A DNA stretch of 6,798 nt from Chamaesiphon sp. Lineage in GTDB: Bacteria > Cyanobacteriota > Cyanobacteriia > Cyanobacteriales > Chamaesiphonaceae. The notes beneath the pieces are model-generated. The model did no database searches, was not told the origin of the DNA, and saw only the letters and a program-made list of their open reading frames with translations. This document shows, in pieces, positions 1 to 4,580 of this stretch. How positions within the stretch are numbered: position 1 is the stretch's first letter; each line of letters begins with the position of its first letter. Location of the stretch: assembly GCA_026786125.1 (NCBI GenBank), contig JAJAYU010000388.1:1-6798 (forward strand). Reading direction: 5' to 3'. The position numbers were made by a program, and so were the translations under genes.

Positions 1-1
1 A

Positions 2-229
2 CCCTCTACTGCTCAAGAATGGTTTGAAACATCATTAACGAATGTAGGAATTGAGCTATTCCCCATTACGGAATTAGTCACTGTTCGCGCAGTTGAGTTA
101 TCGCCCATCCATAAAGATCCCTTTGACAGGCTAATTATTGCGACAGCACTAGTTTATGAGGCAAAGCTAGCAAGTGTTGATAGCGTATTTTTTCGATATC
201 CAGAACTCGATCTTTACTTAATGAAGTAG
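2..229 (+). CDS. PIN-domain ribonuclease (VapC-type toxin), C-terminal part
   Basis: This is the last 75 codons of a gene that begins outside the window, in the frame starting at base 2 and ending with TAG at 227-229. The fragment carries the PIN-family signature H-K-D-P-F-D-R-L-I-I-A-T-A (residues 37-49 of the visible part), followed by L-A-S-V-D-S-V-F (56-63). These correspond to the DPFDR and 'TAD..F' blocks of VapC-like proteins, with Asp39/Asp42 and Asp60 as candidate metal-binding acidic residues. VapC toxins are usually about 125-140 residues, so roughly the first 50 are missing. The family cleaves RNA and is held inactive by a small antitoxin normally encoded just upstream; that partner would lie outside this window. 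The Uma2 gene follows 39 bp later. That this is a functional toxin is inference from family. Confidence 0.85.
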   Translation, partial: PSTAQEWFETSLTNVGIELFPITELVTVRAVELSPIHKDPFDRLIIATALVYEAKLASVDSVFFRYPELDLYLMK

Positions 230-245
230 CAAATTCTCAATAGAA

Positions 246-251
246 TATAAT
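246..251 (+). promoter_or_regulatory. Candidate -10 element upstream of the Uma2 gene
   Basis: A perfect TATAAT lies 18 bases upstream of the GTG start of the Uma2 gene and 27 bases upstream of the alternative ATG at 278. No good -35 hexamer sits at the usual 16-18 bp spacing, where the sequence falls on the stop codon region of the PIN gene. It may be a -10-only promoter or chance in AT-rich DNA. If real, the leader would be very short, which slightly favours the downstream ATG as start. Confidence 0.35.
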
Positions 252-268
252 AAAAGCAGAGTTTACCA

Positions 269-841
269 GTGAAACCGATGATTGCTAATTCTCTCTACTG
301 GACAACCGCAGATCTTGATGCCATGCCCGATGATGGCGGCTGGCTGCGTCATGAAATTATTGCAGGAGAACTATTTGTGACACGCGCTCCCCATATTCGA
401 CATCAAGGTGCAGCAAGCAAAATTCATGTTCGGCTGGAAATTTGGTCAGAAGAAACTGGGTTAGGACGAAGTTTTGAAACACCTGGAGTCATCTTCACCC
501 CGACAGATGCGGTGATTCCTGATGTGGTGTGGGTAAGTCAATCGCGTTTGGAGCGAGGTATTGATGCAGCAGGACACTTTACTGTCGCGCCAGAGTTGAT
601 GGTAGAGATTCTATCGGCTGGCGAACAAAACGAACAACGGGATAAGAGCGTCAAACTGAAGTTATATTCTCGCTATGGGGTGCAAGAATATTGGATTGTC
701 AATTGGCAACTACAAACTCTAGAAATCTATCGGCGGACTGATGCTCAACTACAATTAGTGGCGACGCTGTTGGCAGGTGATCAGCTTACTTCACCATTAT
801 TACCTGGCTTTAGTGCTGAGATCGACCGGATCTTCTCCTAG
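269..841 (+). CDS. Uma2 family (DUF820) putative restriction endonuclease-fold protein
   Basis: This is a 190-residue protein of the Uma2/DUF820 family, which is greatly expanded in cyanobacteria and has a PD-(D/E)xK nuclease fold. Visible family marks, in order, are the N-terminal H-E-I-I-A-G-E-L block (28-35), a conserved His in R-H-Q (44-46), P-D-V-V-W-V (84-89) with candidate active-site Asp85, A-P-E-L-M-V-E-I-L-S (107-116) with Glu113, Lys129 in the K-L-x-L-Y block, and Y-S-R-Y-G-V-Q-E-Y-W-I-V (133-144). Length is normal for the family. The first possible start is GTG at 269; an in-frame ATG at 278 would give 187 residues. Neither has a convincing Shine-Dalgarno sequence. No biological role is established for most members, and substrate and function are unknown here. 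It follows the PIN gene by 39 bp on the same strand. Confidence 0.9.
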   Translation: MKPMIANSLYWTTADLDAMPDDGGWLRHEIIAGELFVTRAPHIRHQGAASKIHVRLEIWSEETGLGRSFETPGVIFTPTDAVIPDVVWVSQSRLERGIDAAGHFTVAPELMVEILSAGEQNEQRDKSVKLKLYSRYGVQEYWIVNWQLQTLEIYRRTDAQLQLVATLLAGDQLTSPLLPGFSAEIDRIFS

Positions 842-899
842 CAGTAAAAATCAGAACTATTAGCATAAATTAGTTAGTGATCGACTCTTTCTACTAAAC

Positions 900-1658
900 T
901 TGAGTAACCACTATCGATCGACCCCACTAATGCTGACCACTGCCCCACTGCTAGTAGTTAATGATGTCCGCGCTGGCTATATGCCTGGTTCAGATATCCT
1001 CAATGGGATTAATTTTGTCGTGCAACCAGGTGAACTAGTCGCAGTCATTGGTGGGAATGGGGCGGGAAAATCAACCCTGGCGAAAACTATTTTTGGGTTG
1101 TTGACACCCCATAGTGGGACGATTACTTTCAAAGGTGAAGAAATTGGTGGGCTAAAATCCGATCGCATTGTGCAGAAGGGGATGTGTTATGTGCCCCAAA
1201 TCTCGAATGTCTTTAAGTCCCTAACGATCGAGGAAAATCTAGATATGGGTGGTTTTATCCGCTCTAGCGATCTCAAGCAGCTCAAACAAAAAATTTTTAC
1301 GATGTTTCCTCGTCTTGCCGAACGCCGTAAACAACGTGCCGGAACGCTTTCGGGTGGGGAGCGTCAAATGTTGGCGATGGGAAAAGCTCTCATGCTCGAT
1401 CCTGAATTGTTAGTACTAGATGAACCATCCGCCGCACTTTCACCCGCTTTAGTAACTGATGTACTCAACCAGATTCGGGCAATCAATCAAAATGGTACGG
1501 CAATTGTCCTGGTGGAGCAAAATGCTAAAAAAGCTCTTGCAATGTCCGATCGAGCCTATGTCCTAGATACTGGCATTGTCAAGCACGAAGGTATCGCGGC
1601 TGACTTACTCAAAGATCCCAAAGTAATCGAAACTTACTTGGGTGTAGGTGGACATTAA
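900..1658 (+). CDS. natE: ABC transporter ATP-binding protein, LivF/NatE type (amino acid uptake)
   Basis: This is the cytoplasmic ATPase of a branched-chain/neutral amino acid importer. With the TTG start at 900 it has 252 residues and shows a complete nucleotide-binding domain: A-loop Tyr27, Walker A G-G-N-G-A-G-K-S-T (51-59), Q-loop Gln100, signature L-S-G-G-E (150-154) and Walker B L-L-V-L-D-E (170-175). The switch position is Gln207 in V-E-Q-N, which is normal for LivF-like proteins, whereas LivG has His. Walker A has Gly52 where Pro is usual, a minor change. The body closely resembles the cyanobacterial NatE subunit of the NatABCDE system as I recall it. An in-frame ATG at 930, giving 242 residues that begin M-L-T-T-A-P, fits family N-termini better than the TTG; neither start has a clear ribosome-binding site. 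No permease or binding-protein gene is present in the window, so its partners must lie elsewhere. Confidence 0.88.
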   Translation: MSNHYRSTPLMLTTAPLLVVNDVRAGYMPGSDILNGINFVVQPGELVAVIGGNGAGKSTLAKTIFGLLTPHSGTITFKGEEIGGLKSDRIVQKGMCYVPQISNVFKSLTIEENLDMGGFIRSSDLKQLKQKIFTMFPRLAERRKQRAGTLSGGERQMLAMGKALMLDPELLVLDEPSAALSPALVTDVLNQIRAINQNGTAIVLVEQNAKKALAMSDRAYVLDTGIVKHEGIAADLLKDPKVIETYLGVGGH

Positions 1659-1671
1659 GAAAACTCCACAC

Positions 1672-1690
1672 AATGACACCCAGTGTTATT
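1672..1690. terminator. Small hairpin between convergent genes, possible weak terminator
   Basis: AATGACAC and GTGTTATT form an 8-bp stem with one G-T wobble around a 3-base CCA loop. It lies 13 bp after the natE stop and 19 bp after the toxin-gene stop on the other strand. No T-run follows it on the plus strand. On the minus strand a short T tract (in AGTTTTCTT) lies about ten bases beyond the hairpin. The position between converging genes supports a terminator role, but the stem is weak. Confidence 0.35.
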
Positions 1691-1709
1691 ACGAAGATCT
1701 AGGAGATTA

Positions 1710-2234
1710 CTAGCCACCGCTCGAACTAAATTGTCTAGCAATCAGCGTCATCGGTAAGAACAATCGCAACGGCTGTCCCGCAAACGAAACAAAGTTATGG
1801 TATTTGTAAAAAGCTTGCGCCGTTTGATCTTTGGCATCGACGACAACCGCCGCTGCTACGATTTCATTGATTAAGCTCCGCCGCAGGGCATCGACGAGCA
1901 AAAATGATCCTATTCCCTGCCCTTGATAGCGTTCGTCCACCGCAAGTCTACCCAGTAGAATCGCTGGAACGATCGGATACCGAGGCAGCTTTTTTCGCAT
2001 CGTCTCTGGTAAATCTTCAAATTGAATGCCTGTAGCAGCCAAGGTGTAATAGCCAGCAATCCGCTTTGATTCTAGATCGTAGAGAACGAAGGGCGTTGCC
2101 ACATATCGCTTGAAGTCTTGATTGGCGCGTTCCCATAAATACCGATCTAAGGGTTCACTGCCAGAGCGAAAATCGGCACGGTCATGTTCTGCGCTTAACT
2201 GGGCGATTTGGTGGGTGAAAGGCGGAAAACTCAT
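1710..2234 (-). CDS. GNAT-family acetyltransferase toxin (TacT/AtaT/KacT type)
   Basis: This is a 174-residue Gcn5-related N-acetyltransferase of the toxin type. The N-terminal block H-D-R-A-D-F-R-S-G-S-E-P-L-D-R-Y-L (17-33) is the hallmark of toxins paired with DUF1778 antitoxins. The acetyl-CoA pyrophosphate loop is Q-G-Q-G-I-G (104-109), preceded by R-L-A-V-D (96-100). The likely catalytic tyrosine is Tyr143 in A-F-Y-K-Y-H-N-F, where most relatives have G-F rather than N-F. Characterised relatives transfer an acetyl group to the amino acid on charged tRNA and so block translation. The ATG overlaps the TGA of the antitoxin gene (ATGA, 2231-2234), and an AGGGG sequence lies 5 bases before the start, so translation is probably coupled. 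Length is normal and all core motifs are intact, so it is likely active. The tRNA target cannot be read from the sequence. Confidence 0.93.
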   Translation of the reverse strand: MSFPPFTHQIAQLSAEHDRADFRSGSEPLDRYLWERANQDFKRYVATPFVLYDLESKRIAGYYTLAATGIQFEDLPETMRKKLPRYPIVPAILLGRLAVDERYQGQGIGSFLLVDALRRSLINEIVAAAVVVDAKDQTAQAFYKYHNFVSFAGQPLRLFLPMTLIARQFSSSGG

Positions 2235-2551
2235 CCCAGCCCCTGACTTTGCTTGTAGCGCGAAATCGCCCGTGCTAATGGCGCATCCTCACCCAGTTCT
2301 GGCGGAGATTGTAAAGATTCGACAAAAGCGATGCTATCGGCGCGACCGAGTTTGATCACAGTATGCTCTGAGATAGTCTGTACGGCGGCATTTTGCGCGT
2401 GAGAAACCACAAAATCTGTTAAGCTTCTGCCTTCTAGATCTGCCGCCCATTGCAACAACTCTTTCTGTTCGCGGCTCAGACGTGCTTCCAACCGTTCTGA
2501 TTTAGTCGTTTTTTCCACCTGATGTGCAGCAGCGGATTCTGGTCGAGACAT
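2231..2551 (-). CDS. DUF1778 ribbon-helix-helix antitoxin (TacA type)
   Basis: This is a 106-residue antitoxin partner of the downstream GNAT toxin. The DNA-binding ribbon-helix-helix covers about residues 19-54: a beta strand E-R-L-E-A-R-L (19-25), a first helix S-R-E-Q-K-E-L-L-Q-W-A-A (26-37), a turn at G-R-S (41-43) and a second helix L-T-D-F-V-V-S-H-A (44-52). The acidic and hydrophobic C-terminal part (about 60-106) is the region that wraps and neutralises the toxin in known pairs. About 18 extra polar residues precede the first strand. The ATG at 2551 has AGGA 9 bases upstream. Antitoxin first, with a 4-base overlap into the toxin, is the standard layout. Family members repress their own promoter as a toxin-antitoxin complex, and the inverted repeat in the promoter just upstream fits that. 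Confidence 0.93.
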   Translation of the reverse strand: MSRPESAAAHQVEKTTKSERLEARLSREQKELLQWAADLEGRSLTDFVVSHAQNAAVQTISEHTVIKLGRADSIAFVESLQSPPELGEDAPLARAISRYKQSQGLG

Positions 2552-2586
2552 GGAATGTGATCCTGCTTTGGGCGAAACTTTATCTT

Positions 2587-2615
2587 ATAGTACGTCTTTT
2601 TGCCGTACATATCAA
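2587..2615 (-). promoter_or_regulatory. Promoter of the toxin-antitoxin operon
   Basis: On the minus strand TTGATA (2615-2610) is followed after exactly 17 bases by TACTAT (2592-2587). These match the consensus -35 at 5 of 6 and the -10 at 4 of 6 positions. Transcription would start near 2580, giving a leader of about 30 bases before the antitoxin ATG at 2551. The site lies between the antitoxin start and the stop of the upstream protease gene, where an operon promoter is expected. Confidence 0.6.
2590..2608. promoter_or_regulatory. Inverted repeat between -35 and -10: candidate antitoxin operator
   Basis: GTACG (2590-2594) and CGTAC (2604-2608) are perfect 5-bp inverted arms separated by 9 bases. 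The repeat falls in the spacer of the predicted promoter and overlaps its -10 element. A protein bound here would block RNA polymerase. Ribbon-helix-helix antitoxins bind short palindromes in their own promoters, so the DUF1778 protein is the likely ligand. The arms are short, so the assignment rests on position as much as symmetry. Confidence 0.5.
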
Positions 2616-2630
2616 GTGAGTAAGAAAATA

Positions 2631-3209
2631 CTAACTTCTAGCCTTTAACTTCCAGCTTAAACCAGATACAAAATTAGTAGTAATATGAGCGACGATCGGA
2701 ATCAATAGATTACCTGTTTCGACCATTGTAAAGGCAAGTATCATCCCCACTAGTGTTGCCCAGACTGCATAAGGCCACTGCTGGATATTCGTCATGTGCA
2801 ACACGCCAAAGCAGATCGAAGATAATACAATGCCGATCGGATCTAAACCTAGTGCGGGCAACATTACACCCCGAAATAATAATTCTTCACTCAATCCAGG
2901 TAAAAGTCCCAGCCAAATTAGATCGGGTATTGAGAGAGGTTTCAACACCATTGCCAGATAAAAATCTGCACTCTCACGATAGGTAGCCCAAGCCGCATAG
3001 ACAATCGAACTTAATCCCGTCAATCCCAATCCAATCGCAATTCCTAGCCCTAAAGCCTCCACCGTCATTACCAGCGGACGTAATTGCAGATCCCCTAAAT
3101 ACAGCCATAGCTTAGCAACTCCAAATAGAATGATCGAAGTTACCGCCATCGCAATCAAAATCTGAATACGCGATAAGGGTTCGATTTCTGGATTTTGGGA
3201 GTTAGTCAT
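2631..3209 (-). CDS. CPBP-family intramembrane glutamic endopeptidase (CAAX protease/Abi)
   Basis: This is a 192-residue integral membrane protein with the three conserved motifs of the CPBP (Abi, Rce1-like) family: E-E-x-x-x-R at Glu108-Glu109 to Arg113, F-x-x-x-H at Phe134 to His138, and H-x-x-x-N at His175 to Asn179. These form the catalytic site of intramembrane glutamate proteases. Hydrophobic segments lie at about 15-38, 47-74, 92-106, 122-139, 147-163 and 167-186, so four to six membrane spans are likely. The N-terminal dozen residues are polar. Bacterial members have been linked to peptide or bacteriocin processing and immunity; the substrate here is unknown. The ATG has no Shine-Dalgarno sequence because a heptamer tandem repeat lies almost directly upstream. 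It follows the DUF3326 gene by 93 bp on the same strand and could be cotranscribed with it. Confidence 0.9.
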   Translation of the reverse strand: MTNSQNPEIEPLSRIQILIAMAVTSIILFGVAKLWLYLGDLQLRPLVMTVEALGLGIAIGLGLTGLSSIVYAAWATYRESADFYLAMVLKPLSIPDLIWLGLLPGLSEELLFRGVMLPALGLDPIGIVLSSICFGVLHMTNIQQWPYAVWATLVGMILAFTMVETGNLLIPIVAHITTNFVSGLSWKLKARS

Positions 3210-3212
3210 TGG

Positions 3213-3247
3213 ATAGGGAATAGGGAATAGGGGATAGGGGATAGGTG
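3213..3247. repeat. Heptanucleotide tandem repeat, five copies (ATAGGGR)
   Basis: Five head-to-tail 7-bp units read on the plus strand as ATAGGGA, ATAGGGA, ATAGGGG, ATAGGGG and ATAGGTG. Short tandemly repeated heptamers of this kind are common in cyanobacterial intergenic DNA. The tract begins 3 bases from the start codon of the CPBP protease gene and therefore occupies its translation initiation region on the minus strand, where it reads as CCCTAT-type repeats. Confidence 0.9.
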
Positions 3248-3302
3248 GACACTGTATTGATTCTAAGCGATTTCAATATAGCCGAAGATTGATCGATGCT
3301 AG

Positions 3303-4397
3303 CTATTCGCACTCTTTGAGTCGATCAATCTGGGGATAAAAACTATCGAGACTCATACCAGCTCGATCGACTGTAATCACCCCGATCGCTTCTAAATAAG
3401 ATCTTACCGCAATCGACTTAATTCCGAGGGTTTTTGGTGTGACTCCCATCCGCGTTTGATTTTCGGCGACGGTAATAATCTTAGTATGGGACGAACGAGC
3501 GAAACTAATCAAGCCACTCCCCCCACAAGCAGATTCAGGAATAATCACCGCATCAACTTGATCATTCCAAATTTCCCCCATCCCCTCGTCCCCCCATCCC
3601 CCCGTCCCCCCGTCTCCCAGTCCCCCCAGCTCCACAAACTGCGGTGCCCGACTCAAACCAACTAAAACGCAGGGCAAAAAAGTATAACCCAATTCTTCGG
3701 CTGCCGATCGCGGCGAAATCTCAGGATCGATCGGTAGGGGCGATAGAGCAGGTGCATGGGCGCAGGGTACTTTGAATGTCCGCACGATCAGGTGACTGAT
3801 GACAGCTTCGGCTCCAGCTAAGGGATCTACCCCCGTCCCATGTCGATAGTCGTGGAGAATTGTCGCCCCAGGATCGTCAGGAAATCTGGCAATTACGGCG
3901 ATGGCTTCAGCTCCAGCGACGTTGATTAATTTATCCACTGCTCGCAACAGACTATCCGGCTGTTGAATCGTCCCCCAGGATGCCCCAGAAGAGGCTGTAC
4001 GCAGTTCTACGCCCAAAGGCAGATCTGTAATGACATAATCGGTGATATCTAGCCCCAATGTCGCTCTGGCAGCATCTGCGGCTTGAAGATGACGGACGCG
4101 CAATTCATCGGAGATTGATCGATCAAAGACAATACCGACTCGATTCCGCCGTACTGGTTGCAATCCCCAGGTACCTGCGGCAAATTTATCTAGGGCGTAA
4201 CCCTCAACATAAAGGGCGTTGGGGATATTCCAGTAGAGCTGCGCCCCGTTCATCACATTTGGATGGGTAATTAATCGATCGCAACTAGCTGCAACTGCCT
4301 TGGCAATCGGTAAAGCATCCCCAGCATAGCCACCCATCGCGGCACCGATACCAGTAGGAATAATCAGGGCGACGGTATAAGGACGATTGGTTAGCAT
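3303..4397 (-). CDS. DUF3326 domain protein, conserved in cyanobacteria, with a repeat-derived insert
   Basis: This is a 364-residue soluble-looking protein that I recognise as the DUF3326 family, widespread in cyanobacteria and, as I recall, in photosynthetic eukaryotes. Its biochemical function is unknown to me. Conserved blocks include P-T-G-I-G-A-A-M-G-G-Y-A-G-D-A (14-28), T-H-P-N-V-M-N-G-A (44-52), the H-A-P-A-L-S-P-L-P block starting at about residue 214, P-R-S-A-A-E-E-L-G-Y-T-F-L-P-C-V-L-V-G near 230-250, and A-C-G-G-S-G near 290. There is no signal peptide or membrane segment. Residues about 256-275 form a glycine-rich stretch encoded by an octanucleotide tandem repeat, placed where relatives have a variable loop. 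The ATG at 4397 opens M-L-T-N-R-P-Y-T-V-A-L, matching family N-termini. It has no ribosome-binding site close by, although a strong one-like sequence lies 36 bases further upstream. The gene is transcribed divergently from comEC. Confidence 0.9.
   Translation of the reverse strand: MLTNRPYTVALIIPTGIGAAMGGYAGDALPIAKAVAASCDRLITHPNVMNGAQLYWNIPNALYVEGYALDKFAAGTWGLQPVRRNRVGIVFDRSISDELRVRHLQAADAARATLGLDITDYVITDLPLGVELRTASSGASWGTIQQPDSLLRAVDKLINVAGAEAIAVIARFPDDPGATILHDYRHGTGVDPLAGAEAVISHLIVRTFKVPCAHAPALSPLPIDPEISPRSAAEELGYTFLPCVLVGLSRAPQFVELGGLGDGGTGGWGDEGMGEIWNDQVDAVIIPESACGGSGLISFARSSHTKIITVAENQTRMGVTPKTLGIKSIAVRSYLEAIGVITVDRAGMSLDSFYPQIDRLKECE
3574..3629. repeat. Octanucleotide tandem repeat inside the DUF3326 coding sequence
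   Basis: Seven imperfect 8-bp units run head to tail. On the plus strand they are TCCCCCAT, CCCCTCGT, CCCCCCAT, CCCCCCGT, CCCCCCGT, CTCCCAGT and CCCCCCAG. On the coding (minus) strand the tract is a G-rich array that encodes two 8-residue periods, L-G-G-L-G-D-G-G and T-G-G-W-G-D-E-G. Because 8 is not a multiple of 3, gain or loss of a single unit would shift the reading frame. Similar G-rich octamers are common between genes in cyanobacteria; here one sits inside a conserved gene and leaves the frame open. Confidence 0.9.
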
Positions 4398-4433
4398 AGA
4401 AAGATTGGGAACTGCTTTTGATTGCTTATTTTT

Positions 4434-4441
4434 ACCTCCTC
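4434..4441 (-). promoter_or_regulatory. Shine-Dalgarno-like GAGGAGGT without a normal start codon nearby
   Basis: The minus strand reads GAGGAGGT, a near-perfect match to the anti-Shine-Dalgarno end of 16S rRNA. It lies 36 bases before the DUF3326 ATG, too far for direct use. No ATG, GTG or TTG follows at 4-15 bases. Extending the DUF3326 frame upstream meets TGA overlapping this element, so an N-terminal extension would have to start within the 12 sense codons that follow, and none of those is a start codon. It could be a standby ribosome site, a relic, or chance. Confidence 0.4.
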
Positions 4442-4456
4442 AAGCATACACGATCG

Positions 4457-4489
4457 ATTGAGATGGTAAAATCCTGTCATTGAGATAGT
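4457..4489. repeat. Pair of 11-bp direct repeats ATTGAGATRGT in the divergent promoter region
   Basis: ATTGAGATGGT (4457-4467) and ATTGAGATAGT (4479-4489) match at 10 of 11 positions and start 22 bp apart, about two helical turns. They lie between the divergent DUF3326 and comEC genes and overlap the predicted -10 and -35 of DUF3326. This arrangement would suit a regulator binding one face of the DNA, but no regulator is identified. Confidence 0.4.
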
Positions 4490-4492
4490 CAA
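4463..4492 (-). promoter_or_regulatory. Candidate promoter of the DUF3326 gene
   Basis: On the minus strand TTGACT (4492-4487) is followed after 18 bases by TACCAT (4468-4463), matching the -35 at 5 of 6 and the -10 at 4 of 6 positions. A second TTGACT lies at 4506-4501. Transcription would begin near 4456, leaving a leader of about 60 bases that contains the GAGGAGGT element. The spacing is acceptable but the -10 is weak. Confidence 0.35.
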
Positions 4493-4549
4493 AGCCTTAG
4501 AGTCAATAATAAGGTAAACACTTCAACTTCTACCCCATCCTAGAAAATC

Positions 4550-4575
4550 CAATTATCAATTCTCAATTATCAATT
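4550..4575. repeat. Direct repeat CAATTATCAATT, two copies, next to the comEC start
   Basis: The 12-bp unit CAATTATCAATT occurs at 4550-4561 and 4564-4575, separated by CT, giving a 14-bp period. AATTATC/AATTCTC-type repeats are frequent in cyanobacterial intergenic DNA. The tract ends five bases before the comEC ATG and leaves no room for a Shine-Dalgarno sequence. Confidence 0.75.
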
Positions 4576-4580
4576 AATTA

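Noticed and set aside
842..899. AGTTAGT...ACTAAACT partial inverted repeat considered as a terminator after the Uma2 gene
   Set aside because: The arms pair only with a mismatch or bulge, the loop is long and no T-run follows, so it is indistinguishable from chance.
977..1168. Minus-strand open frame inside the ABC ATPase gene
   Set aside because: It lies opposite the Walker A region of a clearly coding gene, shows no family features, and is best explained as an antisense shadow.
3574..3629. G-rich tract on the minus strand considered as a G-quadruplex regulatory element
   Set aside because: G-runs of sufficient length are present, but the tract is within a coding sequence and is better explained as a tandem repeat. 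Nothing in the window supports a quadruplex role.
3213..3629. Two repeat tracts considered as a CRISPR array
   Set aside because: The units are 7-8 bp and directly adjacent, without 30-bp-class spacers, and no cas gene is present.
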